Assembly (NCBI GenBank): GCA_040506195.1
Contig: JBEVXH010000003.1
Span: 124,001-188,000, forward strand
Length of the DNA: 64,000 nucleotides
Origin: Thiodiazotropha sp040506195
Lineage (GTDB): Bacteria > Pseudomonadota > Gammaproteobacteria > Chromatiales > Chromatiaceae
Direction: 5' to 3'
A model generated the notes under the pieces. It did no database searches and had not been told where the DNA came from. It worked only from the letters and a program-made list of their open reading frames with translations. Shown here piece by piece: positions 1 to 8,578 of this stretch (within the stretch, counting starts at the first letter, position 1; the number at the start of each line of letters is the position of its first letter). The position numbers and the translations under genes are program-made.

Positions 1-64
1 TATTCAACCGTGTGAAACCACTTCAAGAATTAACTTCTTCTTTCAACCATCACTTCGAAGAATG

Positions 65-80
65 TGTGACCTAAGTCACA
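65..80. promoter_or_regulatory. CRP/Vfr-type binding site (perfect palindrome)
   Basis: The site reads TGTGA, then six bases (CCTAAG), then TCACA, which matches the CRP/Vfr half-site pair exactly. It lies about 250 bases upstream of the first gene of the signalling operon. It could serve that operon or a divergent gene beyond the left edge of the window. The match is read directly from the sequence. Binding and the target gene are inference. Confidence 0.6.
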
Positions 81-329
81 AAAGTACTAAAGATATTGTC
101 ATCCTTACCGTTAAGACTAGAAATATTTAGGCTGATACATGTCCAGAACATCTCTGGAGCAACAGACTACCATACTCAATACAGAAGGGATGCACTCAAG
201 AGTGTAGGCTGATCCTTCTATCTGACATTAAAGCTTAATTTTATTGACTCTTTACCCTGGACTAATGAAGGGGTCTCTGCTTGGCCGGTTTCGTGACAAT
301 CAGAGGAATATTGATATTAGGTGACTTGA

Positions 330-1061
330 ATGTCAGACGCCCTGAAAAATTCTCATATTGATGAACACACTGCTGAGACGGCCGGATATCCGATGCAGAC
401 GGCCTTCATTGATCAGCCTCAATGGGATTTAACCATTCCGAAAGGTGTTGATCTGGGCTTGTGGGCGAAACATTTAGCATATTCTGTCGCACGCGAACCA
501 TTCAACCTGATCAATCATGTTCGCAGAGTTCGCTTACACTTGGCATGCAATGAAGCTGATGCATCATTCGGCGCCATGCTGGACCTTCACTTGGTACTTG
601 GCGACAAGGGCATCAGTCTACGGGGCAGCCTTTTACGACAGTTGAGAAAAATACTGCCTCAAGACCGCTATGGCCTGTTTCTCAAGCACTATAAGCCTGG
701 GCTGCGGCCTGATCAACCGCTGCCCCCCAGTCGCCATTCCGTGCTCGGCAACTTTTTTGCTGGGAATACAATTCTCGTAAAAAAAGAAACCTCTCGAACT
801 GCGCCCGGCTTAAAACAGCAAAACCCATTGGACCTAGCGAGAGAAGAACTTAATTTTGGCGACGTATCCAAGGCGCAGCAGATCCTGGAAGAGGCATTGA
901 TTGAAGCGCCAAAAACACCTGAACTGCATCACGAATTACTGGAACTGTATAGCCATACACGTTCACTTGAAGACCTGATACGCATGCAGGAGAGGCTTGG
1001 CGACAACATTGCTATTGCGCTTGAGGAATGGAATCAGACACGCAGTAAGCTGGAAAATTGA
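330..1061 (+). CDS. FimV-like/TPR-type protein, first gene of the signalling operon
   Basis: A 243-residue soluble protein with no signal peptide or membrane segment. Residues about 165-235 (from LDLAREELNFGDVSKAQQIL onward) look like the helical TPR-like repeat at the C-terminus of FimV, the polar hub protein linked to type IV pili. The N-terminal 150 residues are helical and I do not recognise them. It opens a run of same-strand genes and ends 10 bases before the next start. The FimV resemblance is by eye, so a polar or pilus role is inference. A CRP-type site lies upstream. Confidence 0.6.
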   Translation: MSDALKNSHIDEHTAETAGYPMQTAFIDQPQWDLTIPKGVDLGLWAKHLAYSVAREPFNLINHVRRVRLHLACNEADASFGAMLDLHLVLGDKGISLRGSLLRQLRKILPQDRYGLFLKHYKPGLRPDQPLPPSRHSVLGNFFAGNTILVKKETSRTAPGLKQQNPLDLAREELNFGDVSKAQQILEEALIEAPKTPELHHELLELYSHTRSLEDLIRMQERLGDNIAIALEEWNQTRSKLEN

Positions 1062-1071
1062 GGAATTGTTT

Positions 1072-2283
1072 ATGTCTGCTCGAAACGATCAAAAGCTATT
1101 CAAAATAGCACTATTGGGAGTAAGCGATAGGGATATGGCCATGCTCGAACTGTTCCTCCAAAGGCAGAACAAAGATAAGTATACCATAGTGCCGGAACAA
1201 CAGGCGCAGTTGTGTATCCTGGATTTAGACAGTTTAAACGGTAAGAAACTACTTCAGCATCAGCGCAACCACCATCCTCACCGCCCTGTACTCGCACTCT
1301 CGGTGCGTGATCGGGAAATTGATGGCGTGCAGTTCCTGCGTAAGCCCATAAAGGTCGAGTTACTCAAGAAAATTATTGACTTTTATCGCAATGAACCAAT
1401 CCATAAAAACGCAGATTCCGAAATAAAAACCCCGGCTGAAGTCCAAAAAGTTGAATCTCCCACTAAACCGCCAGTGCAACCAATCACTACCGGACAGCCC
1501 GATACAGAAGAGAAGCGAATCCCGGTAGGTTTCGCGGCCAACGACACTCAAAATGCCGTACGCAACCTTGAAACTCTAACCCGTATCACCCATGAGTGTT
1601 GCGGTACTGAAAACAGTACAGACTTAGCCAATGGAGCAGACCGCGACAAGCTTTTTTACGATTCCCAAAACCTGTTCCAACACATCCTGAAGAGCGCCAT
1701 AGCACGCTGCCGGAAAGATGCGTACCCGATCACCCTCCATCTACCTGGCGGAAAAAGCATCACCCTTTTGCCAAAAGCCAGGGTTGCTTTGACTGACCTC
1801 AGTGATTCCAGGTTACGCCCACGCTGCCTCATGGCGGTCAAACCGGACGAGATTCGTTTTGAGCATCCTCGCGTTAGCGAAACCAACCTGTTGCGACTCA
1901 GCAAGCAGACACCTCAAAATATGGACGCGTTGCTCTGGAAAGTGACCTTATGGAGTGCCCGCGGCCGCCTCCCGCTCAATACGGATATTCATGCACCGGT
2001 ACATCTACGACAATGGCCAAATTTAACCCGGCTATTGAGCATTTCACCATTTCTTCGTATCGCCGCGTTGTGGTCCCGAACTCCGCTTTCCCTGCTCCAG
2101 ACTGTGGACGCCCTGGGCATGGAAGCGCGCTATGTCTGTGCCTTTTACTCCGCTTGCCATAACTTGGGCTTGGTACAACTTCAAACAATACCCGGGGGTG
2201 AGGAAATGGTGCAGACGCAAAAAGCAGAGCCTTCACGTAAAGGGCTGCTGGGGCGCATCCTGAATCATCTGCGTGCTGCATGA
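1072..2283 (+). CDS. Degenerate response-receiver-like protein with C-terminal winged-helix-like region
   Basis: I chose the ATG at 1072 because GAGGAATTG precedes it at good spacing. The frame is also open further upstream, but that part overlaps the previous gene. The product is about 403 residues. The first ~105 have the rhythm of a CheY-type receiver (KIALLGVSDRD near the start, QFLRKPIK in the position of the conserved Lys-Pro), but the phospho-acceptor strand reads LCILDLDSL, so phosphorylation is uncertain. A Pro/Lys/Glu-rich linker follows. The C-terminal ~120 residues resemble the helical output region of proteins that accompany Roadblock/GTPase modules. Function unknown; the operon suggests signalling. 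Confidence 0.65.
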   Translation: MSARNDQKLFKIALLGVSDRDMAMLELFLQRQNKDKYTIVPEQQAQLCILDLDSLNGKKLLQHQRNHHPHRPVLALSVRDREIDGVQFLRKPIKVELLKKIIDFYRNEPIHKNADSEIKTPAEVQKVESPTKPPVQPITTGQPDTEEKRIPVGFAANDTQNAVRNLETLTRITHECCGTENSTDLANGADRDKLFYDSQNLFQHILKSAIARCRKDAYPITLHLPGGKSITLLPKARVALTDLSDSRLRPRCLMAVKPDEIRFEHPRVSETNLLRLSKQTPQNMDALLWKVTLWSARGRLPLNTDIHAPVHLRQWPNLTRLLSISPFLRIAALWSRTPLSLLQTVDALGMEARYVCAFYSACHNLGLVQLQTIPGGEEMVQTQKAEPSRKGLLGRILNHLRAA

Positions 2284-2311
2284 TGAGTGCTGAGAGCGGA
2301 TCTTAAAACCT

Positions 2312-2851
2312 ATGGCAAATTATAAAATCATTTTCACCGGCCCTGTAGGCGCCGGTAAAACAACGGCTATCAGCGTTCTGTCAGATGTCCCCATGGTTTC
2401 CACTGATGAGTTGGCCAGCGACATGACGAAAGATCGCAAATCCCAAACCACAGTCGCGATGGATTACGGCATCATGCAGTTGGCTGGAGAAGAGCGCATC
2501 CACTTATACGGCACCCCCGGTCAGGAGCGTTTCGACTTTATGTGGGACATTCTCACACAAGGGGGCCTCGGTTTGGTGTTGCTGATCGACAATTCACGGA
2601 TCGAACCGTTTCGCGACCTCCACTTTTTTCTTGATGCCTTTAAAGATTTTATCGGCTGTACAGCGGTTTCCATCGGCATTACCCGTATGGATGAAAAGTC
2701 CACCCCGACAATTGGCGATTATCAACGTGAACTGTCCGCCCTCGGCTGGTCCACACTGCCGCTATTGGAGGTGGATGCCCGCAAAAAGGGCGATGTCTCT
2801 CTACTGGTGCAGTCTCTGCTCTACTCCCTAGATCCGACGTTGGCGAACTAA
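2312..2851 (+). CDS. Small Ras-like GTPase (MglA/COG2229-type)
   Basis: A 179-residue single-domain GTPase. The P-loop GPVGAGKT is at residues 10-17. The G3 region reads GTPGQERFDF, and a TRMD motif in the usual N/TKxD position should read the guanine base. The TPGQ form is typical of bacterial MglA-like and SRP-receptor-beta-like small GTPases rather than translation factors. Members of this group act as polarity or motility switches with Roadblock/LC7 partners. A Roadblock protein lies two genes downstream, which supports the same pairing here. Start ATG at 2312; the ribosome site is weak, so coupling to the upstream gene is possible. Confidence 0.85.
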   Translation: MANYKIIFTGPVGAGKTTAISVLSDVPMVSTDELASDMTKDRKSQTTVAMDYGIMQLAGEERIHLYGTPGQERFDFMWDILTQGGLGLVLLIDNSRIEPFRDLHFFLDAFKDFIGCTAVSIGITRMDEKSTPTIGDYQRELSALGWSTLPLLEVDARKKGDVSLLVQSLLYSLDPTLAN

Positions 2852-2855
2852 TGAC

Positions 2856-3518
2856 ATGACCATGAATCTGGATACCTCTGCCTATTTGGAACCCACCCCG
2901 GCAGGCGCCTTCTATGCGGCGAGCTCAAGCCATATGGAACCGGCAAGACGATTGTTATTTGGCATACTGGCGCAAAACAGATGTCCGATTGCAGATAGTG
3001 AACGCCTTACCAACTGGAGCGGACTGGATCAGCAAGCGACCGTGGAGCTGATCTCCAGGCTACAGGACCTCGGCTGGTTAACTGGACTCGACTCCCCCCT
3101 GTCGGCGCCGGTGGGCCCGTTGGAGGATGTACTGCCTGAACTGTTGAAGCAGGTTTCCTTCACCGGCAAGACGCTGCTGGCAGACAACCAGGGATTTTAC
3201 CTTGCGACCAGCGGCATACCTCATGAGGCCGCCGAAGCGCTATCCGCCGTGAGTGCCGATCTGGGTTCCCTGTATGAACGACACCAACACTTGCTCGCCA
3301 ATAACCTGGGCCTGACTCAACAAGCTTGGACGCTGGCTGACGCCTCAGGCAACAGCCAGCTTGGATTCTGGCCCCTGCATATCGGCCAGCAACGCTTTGT
3401 GCTGGTTATCGAAGACCGTCCCTGCCTCAATCAACCGGCATTCCGCGATCTGGTGTGGACATTAACCCTGCGTTACTCGACAGAAAAACTATGGGAAAAC
3501 CAAACCGACAATGGTTGA
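2856..3518 (+). CDS. Hypothetical protein with divergent Roadblock-like C-terminus
   Basis: A 220-residue soluble protein starting 4 bases after the GTPase stop; a second ATG at 2862 is equally possible. Residues about 20-85 look like a small winged-helix or helical bundle (RRLLFGILAQNR...LISRLQDLGWLTGL). Residues about 100-210 follow the strand-helix-strand pattern of Roadblock/LC7 (TLLADNQGFYLATSGI, then a long helix, then LGFWPLHIGQQRFVLVIED). I see no catalytic motif. Position next to a small GTPase suggests a regulator or scaffold of it. The domain call is by eye. Confidence 0.6.
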   Translation: MTMNLDTSAYLEPTPAGAFYAASSSHMEPARRLLFGILAQNRCPIADSERLTNWSGLDQQATVELISRLQDLGWLTGLDSPLSAPVGPLEDVLPELLKQVSFTGKTLLADNQGFYLATSGIPHEAAEALSAVSADLGSLYERHQHLLANNLGLTQQAWTLADASGNSQLGFWPLHIGQQRFVLVIEDRPCLNQPAFRDLVWTLTLRYSTEKLWENQTDNG

Positions 3519-3645
3519 CATCAGGAGGGTGGAGCGAAAGCTCCGTGAATCATTTCGCCTGGCCGAAGAGCTTGACCAACACTTCCGCACAACAGGCATG
3601 AGCCGGACACTGCCCGGCAGTATGGTCAGTGCTTACACCAAATAG
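3511..3645 (+). CDS. Possible small protein (44 aa) within the signalling operon
   Basis: An ATG at 3511 overlaps the end of the previous gene by 8 bases and opens a 44-codon frame ending in TAG at 3643-3645. The product is charged and helical at its N-terminus (VERKLRESFRLAEELDQHFR), suggesting an amphipathic or coiled-coil peptide. There is no strong ribosome site, so expression would depend on translational coupling. It fills most of the 173-base gap before the Roadblock gene. It may equally be chance open frame. Confidence 0.35.
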   Translation: MVDIRRVERKLRESFRLAEELDQHFRTTGMSRTLPGSMVSAYTK

Positions 3646-3691
3646 AACCCTAGCTGTAATTATTTTTATACCACTCCAGGAGTAAACGACA

Positions 3692-4054
3692 ATGCGTGAA
3701 GACATGTTGGCATCGATACTGAGTGAACTCAACGGTACCTCTGCAGACATTGAGGCCTCTGCGGTCATCTCTACCGACGGCCTGATAATGGCCTCCCTGC
3801 TACCCGCTAATCTGGATGAGGACCGGGTGGGCGCGATGAGTGCAGCCATGCTCTCCCTGGGTGACCGAACCGCGCAAGAACTGGCCCGCGGGGAACTTGA
3901 ACAGGTATTGATCAAGGGTAATCAGGGCTATGTCATCATGACCCATGCCGGTGAAGAAGCAGTCATATCCGTTCTGGCCAAATCCAGCACAAAACTTGGT
4001 TTGATCTTTCTTGATGTGAAACGAGCGGCGGAAGGTATCTCAAAACTCATCTAA
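3692..4054 (+). CDS. Roadblock/LC7 domain protein (MglB-like)
   Basis: A 120-residue protein that is one complete Roadblock/LC7 domain: an N-terminal helix (MLASILSELNG), a first hairpin with the family-typical STDGLIMAS, a central helix (MSAAMLSLGDRTAQELARG) and C-terminal strands (GYVIMTHAG, AVISVLAKSS). CCAGGAGTAAACGACA before the ATG is a good ribosome site. In characterised systems such as MglB these proteins bind and regulate small GTPases, and this operon carries one at 2312. The partnership is inferred from context. Confidence 0.85.
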   Translation: MREDMLASILSELNGTSADIEASAVISTDGLIMASLLPANLDEDRVGAMSAAMLSLGDRTAQELARGELEQVLIKGNQGYVIMTHAGEEAVISVLAKSSTKLGLIFLDVKRAAEGISKLI

Positions 4055-4089
4055 CTGTGACTCAGTGAGACCACTTGGAGCTCATTACC

Positions 4090-4563
4090 ATGCATGATAT
4101 GAACCCTGACGACATTGTTGGCGAATACCGCGAGCATACACTCACTTTCCAGGATGGCAGCAGTCGCCATGTTTTGGTGACGGATATCGAGTCACCCTAT
4201 CCGGATGGACGCCTCATCGTTTCCCGTACCGATCCCGCCGGTATCATCACCCAGGTCAACCACTCCTTTGTGGAGATGTCCGCTTACAGTGAAGATGAGC
4301 TACTGGGTCAACCTCACCACATCCTGCGTCATCCGGACATGCCTCCGGCTGCCTTCAAGGATTTATGGGATACAGTGCAAAAAGGAGAAAAGTGGCATGG
4401 CTATGTGAAAAATCTGCGAAAAGATGGCGGCTTCTATTGGGTATTGGCGACGGTTATCCCCAATGTACGTAACGGCAAGATTACCGGTTACACCTCTGTC
4501 CGCCGTAAACCTGCCCGGAGAAAGGTCGAGGAATGCATCAAGACCTACCCAACCCTATTTTAA
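4090..4563 (+). CDS. Aer-like PAS domain protein, stand-alone
   Basis: A soluble 157-residue protein. GGAG at 4077-4080 fits the ATG at 4090 better than the upstream TTG at 4075. It is essentially one PAS domain: TDPAGIITQVNHSF, SAYSEDELLGQPHHILRHPD, then a GYVKNLRKDGGFYWV motif, as in the N-terminal sensor PAS of Aer-type receptors (which bind FAD). There is no membrane segment, kinase, HAMP or methyl-accepting domain, so it must signal through another protein. The operon suggests the GTPase/Roadblock partners. Ligand or cofactor is unknown. Confidence 0.8.
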   Translation: MHDMNPDDIVGEYREHTLTFQDGSSRHVLVTDIESPYPDGRLIVSRTDPAGIITQVNHSFVEMSAYSEDELLGQPHHILRHPDMPPAAFKDLWDTVQKGEKWHGYVKNLRKDGGFYWVLATVIPNVRNGKITGYTSVRRKPARRKVEECIKTYPTLF

Positions 4564-4578
4564 GCTGGAGATTCCAAG

Positions 4579-5334
4579 ATGCCATTTCAACTCACTGTAA
4601 GCCCCGACTTTACACCCGATCATATCTCCGGCTGGTACATATTCAACACCTGGCTGCAGAAGGCCCTTGAGGAAGGGGTCCATCTGGAGCTATACAATAA
4701 TTTCAACGATCAGCGATCCGCAATCCAATCCGACCAGGTGGATCTGATCTATGCCAATCCCTACGATGCGGCCATGCTGGTGCGTGAAAAAGGATTCCTA
4801 CCTGTAGCCAGGCCCGGCGGCGTGGCGGATGAAGCGATTATCGCTGTACGGGATGACAGCCCAACACGGGTAGTGGAAGACCTAAGCAGCGGAATACGAA
4901 TCGCCGCTACCGATGATCCCGATGTCAACCTCATGTGCGCCATTATGCTTGAACCGGCCGAACTCAATGCCGAGAATACGCAACGCGACGAAAAGGAAAG
5001 CTACCCACTTGTTGCTAAAGCGGTGATCCAAGGCCAGGTTGATCTGGGTTTCTTTCTGGCTGAGGCGTTTAACTCGCTGTCCGGCGTCACCCGCAAGCAG
5101 TTGCGTCCACTCGTCACCAGTCAAATCCATATCATCCACCATGCCTTATTGATAGGTCCCAAGCTGGCGCACAAGCAACAGCAGCTGAGCGAGTTGCTGG
5201 CGGGTATGTCTGAGGATCCCAAGGGGAGTGGAGTACTTCAATCTCTGGGTTTCGATAGCTGGATAAAGGTCGAGGAGGAAGAGATGGAATTCATGATCGA
5301 CTTAATGGATACGCTGACCTATCAACCCGCCTGA
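4579..5334 (+). CDS. PhnD-like substrate-binding protein without signal peptide
   Basis: A 251-residue protein of the phosphate/phosphonate-binding (PhnD, type 2 periplasmic binding) fold. Visible hallmarks are DLIYANPYDAAMLV, ARPGGVADEAIIAVRDD and QGQVDLGFFLAEAFNSL. The N-terminus (MPFQLTVSPDFTPD) starts straight into the first strand with no signal peptide or lipobox, so the protein should stay in the cytoplasm. No ABC permease or ATPase is adjacent. A sensory or ligand-binding role in the signalling operon is more likely than transport. A GGAG motif precedes the ATG. It is the last gene before a hairpin at 5405-5445. Confidence 0.8.
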   Translation: MPFQLTVSPDFTPDHISGWYIFNTWLQKALEEGVHLELYNNFNDQRSAIQSDQVDLIYANPYDAAMLVREKGFLPVARPGGVADEAIIAVRDDSPTRVVEDLSSGIRIAATDDPDVNLMCAIMLEPAELNAENTQRDEKESYPLVAKAVIQGQVDLGFFLAEAFNSLSGVTRKQLRPLVTSQIHIIHHALLIGPKLAHKQQQLSELLAGMSEDPKGSGVLQSLGFDSWIKVEEEEMEFMIDLMDTLTYQPA

Positions 5335-5404
5335 GTGACCATCCAAGGAAGTTGTGATCAAGTATCGGTGAATCGGATATGAGCCTGAACTATCACGACA
5401 AGAG

Positions 5405-5445
5405 GTAAATCATTGGTAATGGCCGGACCTATTACCATGATTTAC
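5405..5445. terminator. Inverted repeat between convergent genes, probable bidirectional terminator
   Basis: Near-perfect arms (GTAAATCATTGGTAAT and ATTACCATGATTTAC, one bulged T) flank a 10-base loop. It lies between the end of the plus-strand operon and the end of ptsP on the minus strand. There is no long U run, so termination is inferred from position and stem strength. Confidence 0.6.
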
Positions 5446-5454
5446 AACACCCCA

Positions 5455-7719
5455 TTACCTGCCCGCCCGCATCAGGCCACCCAATCCCATCTCCTCCAAG
5501 GCATTGCCAAGCAGCAGCTTGACTTCGGATACCTTTTCGCATCGCAATGCCGCCTGCAGCAACTCCCTGGCCCTGGAGCGGGAGACTGATCGCAATACCC
5601 ACTTCACACGCAACAGACTGCCCCCATTCATACTCAGGCTGTCAACACCCATGCCGACCAACAGCACAGCGGCGGCGGGATTGCCCGCCATCTCGCCACA
5701 GACGCTTACTTCGCGCTGATACTCTTTGGCCCCTGAGACGATCTGGATAAGCGCCCGCAATACCGACGGATGCATATCATCGTAGATATCCGCAACGTGG
5801 GCATTGTTCCGATCCACCGCCAGCAGGTACTGGGTCAGGTCATTGGTGCCGACGGAGACGAAATCGATCCGGCGCGCCAGGGCATCGACCTGATAGACGG
5901 CGGCCGGTACTTCGATCATCACGCCGATCTTCGGCATGGTTACGGCGTAATCCTCTTCTATCAATTCATCGTGGGCACGCTGAATCAGAAGCAGTGCGTC
6001 ATCCACCTCCTGCACATGGCTGATCATCGGCAGAAGAATACGGACGTTATCCAGGCCGATAGCGGCGCGCAGGATAGCACGCACCTGGGTAAGGAATATT
6101 TCGGGATGATCCAGAGAGATGCGTATTCCCCGCCAACCCAAAAATGGGTTCGACTCCTCCACCGGAAAGTAGGGAAGCGGTTTATCGCCACCGATATCGA
6201 GGGTGCGAATGGTTACCGGACGGGGATGAAAAGCACTCATTACCCTCTGATAATTTGCCACCTGCACAGATTCGCCGGGAAAGCTGTCACGCACCATAAA
6301 TGGCAGCTCTGTGCGATACAGGCCGACACCTTCCGACTCGCTGCTGCCTTGGGAGCCCAGCTCGGAGATCAGTCCGGTATTCATATACAGCGGTATCTTG
6401 GCGCCGTCTGTCGTCTCGCAGGGCAGGTCCTTCTCCGCTTCGAGCTCTTTGAAAAGAGCCTGATCCTCGCTGGCAAGCCGCTGATACTCCTGGATCACCG
6501 ACGACGCAGGAGAGACATAGAGACGGCCAAGGTAACCCTCGATAATCACGAACCGGCCGTCGACCCGATTCACGGGCAGATCGCTAAGCCCCATCACAGC
6601 CGGCACGTTCATCGCCCGCGCCAATATCGCCACGTGGGAAAAACTGGCCCCCTGGGCCGAGACAACCCCCACCAGATGCCCCTGCGGCACCTCAGCCATC
6701 TGCATCGCACTGACCTCATCGCCAACCAGTACCGTATTTTCCGGATAGTCGGTCGGACCCGCGACCTTCTGCTGCAGATGCATCAGAATACGCCTGCCCA
6801 GATCCCGAACATCGGAAGCACGCTCTCTCAGGTAGACATCCTCCATGGCATCAAAGACCTTGGCATGTTCCTCTATGGTTTCACGCAACGCCCCCGACGC
6901 CCAGTTACCCTCATGGATTCTTTTGACCGTATTACCGATCAGCGAATCACTTCCCAACATCATCAACCAGGCGTCGAACAGAGCACGGTCCTCCGCCGGC
7001 AACGTCTCCTCGAAACGGTCCTCTATCGCCATCAGGTCCTGAACCACGGCGGCAACCGCTGTACGGAACTCCTCCTCCTCACGATCCGGATCTTTGGACG
7101 ATCTGTCCGGCACCGCATCCAGATCAGCCGGGGGATAGACGACAACGGCAGTACCCAGCGCCACACCCGGAGATCCCGGCCTACCCTGAAGAAACCGGTT
7201 GGGCGGTGCAAGGTCATCACTCTGAGTCACCAGATTGCCACTGGCCTGGGCGTGGGTGATGGCGCCGGCCAGTTGCGCCGCGAGGGTAAAAAGAAAGGTG
7301 ACCTCCTGATCCTCGAAACTACGCTGAATATGCTGACGCACCACCAGTACGCCCAGCACTTTGCGATTCTGGATGATGGGCACGCCAAGAAAGCCCTTGT
7401 ACTGGGTCTCACCCGTCTCATGGGTAAACAGATAACGGCTGTGACTGGGTGCATCCGCCAGGTTGACCGGTTCCGCCCGCTCACAGACCAGGCCGATGAG
7501 CCCACGATGGTAAGGCAGTCTCACCTTGCCGGCAGCATCCCGATGCAAGCCCTTGGTCGCCATCAGTACATGTTCACGCCGCTCGAAATCGGTTAGATAG
7601 ACCGAACAGACATCCGTGTTGATCGCCCCCTTCACCTGCGTCACGATGATATCAAGGGCCTGTTCCAGATCGGGCGCTGCATTGACCTCTTTCACGATAC
7701 GATGGAGGGTATCAAGCAT
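5455..7719 (-). CDS. ptsP: Phosphoenolpyruvate-protein phosphotransferase PtsP (EI-Ntr)
   Basis: A 754-residue enzyme I of the nitrogen PTS, a cytoplasmic protein that takes phosphate from PEP and passes it to NPr. An N-terminal GAF domain spans residues ~1-165. The phospho-histidine motif is GASFSHVAILARAMNVPAVM, in the middle of the protein. The C-terminal PEP-binding TIM barrel carries VGTNDLTQYLLAVDR and the catalytic-cysteine motif CGEMAGNP. Full length for the family. AAGGAG lies seven bases before the ATG. It follows rppH on the same strand, the usual gammaproteobacterial order. Confidence 0.95.
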   Translation of the reverse strand: MLDTLHRIVKEVNAAPDLEQALDIIVTQVKGAINTDVCSVYLTDFERREHVLMATKGLHRDAAGKVRLPYHRGLIGLVCERAEPVNLADAPSHSRYLFTHETGETQYKGFLGVPIIQNRKVLGVLVVRQHIQRSFEDQEVTFLFTLAAQLAGAITHAQASGNLVTQSDDLAPPNRFLQGRPGSPGVALGTAVVVYPPADLDAVPDRSSKDPDREEEEFRTAVAAVVQDLMAIEDRFEETLPAEDRALFDAWLMMLGSDSLIGNTVKRIHEGNWASGALRETIEEHAKVFDAMEDVYLRERASDVRDLGRRILMHLQQKVAGPTDYPENTVLVGDEVSAMQMAEVPQGHLVGVVSAQGASFSHVAILARAMNVPAVMGLSDLPVNRVDGRFVIIEGYLGRLYVSPASSVIQEYQRLASEDQALFKELEAEKDLPCETTDGAKIPLYMNTGLISELGSQGSSESEGVGLYRTELPFMVRDSFPGESVQVANYQRVMSAFHPRPVTIRTLDIGGDKPLPYFPVEESNPFLGWRGIRISLDHPEIFLTQVRAILRAAIGLDNVRILLPMISHVQEVDDALLLIQRAHDELIEEDYAVTMPKIGVMIEVPAAVYQVDALARRIDFVSVGTNDLTQYLLAVDRNNAHVADIYDDMHPSVLRALIQIVSGAKEYQREVSVCGEMAGNPAAAVLLVGMGVDSLSMNGGSLLRVKWVLRSVSRSRARELLQAALRCEKVSEVKLLLGNALEEMGLGGLMRAGR

Positions 7720-7856
7720 GCCTGCGCTCCTTGCGCGGATGGTGGGTTATAGATGAGCATGGCCGTTTCGACCCATCCCGATCCTTTTTAAAGGTAGTCA
7801 TGGGTATACGGTAAATATTGGAACCTCGACTTGGTCGGCTGTCGAAAAAAGGCGAT

Positions 7857-8426
7857 TCAACGTCGCTGCTGTCTCAAATAGTTTGTATGAATTCGGTTTG
7901 GCGTCCCTTCTGGATAGAGCAGGGGTGCCAGCTCCTCAAGCGCCTTGGTATAGACATTACGCTTGAAGTAGATCACCTCGCGGACGGGCTGCCAGTAGTT
8001 GACCCAACGCCACTCCTCGAATTCCGGAGTTTCGCAGTTATCGAGACAGAAAGCTTCCTCACCGCATTGCGCCCGCAACAGAAACCAGATCTGTTTCTGC
8101 CCGATGCACAGAGGCTCACGGTTGCGGCGGATATAGCGTTCGGGAAGGCGATAGCGCAGCCAATCTCGGGTTGTGCCCATGATCTCAACCTGCTCTGCCC
8201 CCAGTCCCACTTCCTCTCGCAACTCGCGAAACATAGCCTCTTCGGGGGTTTCCTCCGACTTTATACCGCCCTGAGGGAACTGCCAGGCATCCTGCCCGAC
8301 CCGACGCCCCCAAAACAGTTGGCGATTGTCATTGCACAGGATGATACCTACATTGGGTCGATAACCGTCAGTGTCAATCAAGGTAGCAGCCAATTCATTA
8401 TGAAATCTCACAGTGGATTCTTCCAT
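7857..8426 (-). CDS. rppH: RNA pyrophosphohydrolase RppH (Nudix)
   Basis: RppH removes pyrophosphate from the 5' end of mRNA and starts its decay. The Nudix box GGIKSEETPEEAMFRELREE, continuing VGL, is complete. The family start IDTDGYRPNVGIILCN and the WQFPQGG motif are present. Most RppH proteins begin at (M)IDTDGYRPNVG. Here the frame extends about 15 residues further to an ATG at 8426 with AAGGG upstream. A TTG at 8381 would give the usual N-terminus but has no clear ribosome site. It precedes ptsP on the same strand. Confidence 0.92.
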   Translation of the reverse strand: MEESTVRFHNELAATLIDTDGYRPNVGIILCNDNRQLFWGRRVGQDAWQFPQGGIKSEETPEEAMFRELREEVGLGAEQVEIMGTTRDWLRYRLPERYIRRNREPLCIGQKQIWFLLRAQCGEEAFCLDNCETPEFEEWRWVNYWQPVREVIYFKRNVYTKALEELAPLLYPEGTPNRIHTNYLRQQRR

Positions 8427-8541
8427 ATTCACCCTTGAGCGGCAAGGCGGTAAAACATAAGCCTTTGCTGATTATGGATATTCCGTTACTGTTCACGACT
8501 TAAACACTTAGTAAGTCGTAAGTTAGGGAAAAGAAATGGGC

Positions 8542-8578
8542 ATCAGGGCCGGTTATCGCTCATCCGGTCGGCCCTGAT
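8542..8578. repeat. Perfect hairpin in the rppH-HAD intergenic gap
   Basis: Ten-base arms ATCAGGGCCG and CGGCCCTGAT flank a 17-base loop. A second inverted repeat (CCGCCTTG ... CAAGGCGG) lies at 8658-8695. Both sit in the ~300-base gap between the divergently transcribed rppH (start 8426) and HAD gene (start 8741). No gene is seen in this gap. The role is unknown; regulatory structure or REP-like repeats are possible. Confidence 0.5.

Noticed and set aside
5770..7596. A 608-codon open frame on the plus strand opposite ptsP
   Set aside because: Its product is rich in His, Arg and Gln and matches nothing, while ptsP on the other strand has all enzyme I motifs. It is an antisense shadow.
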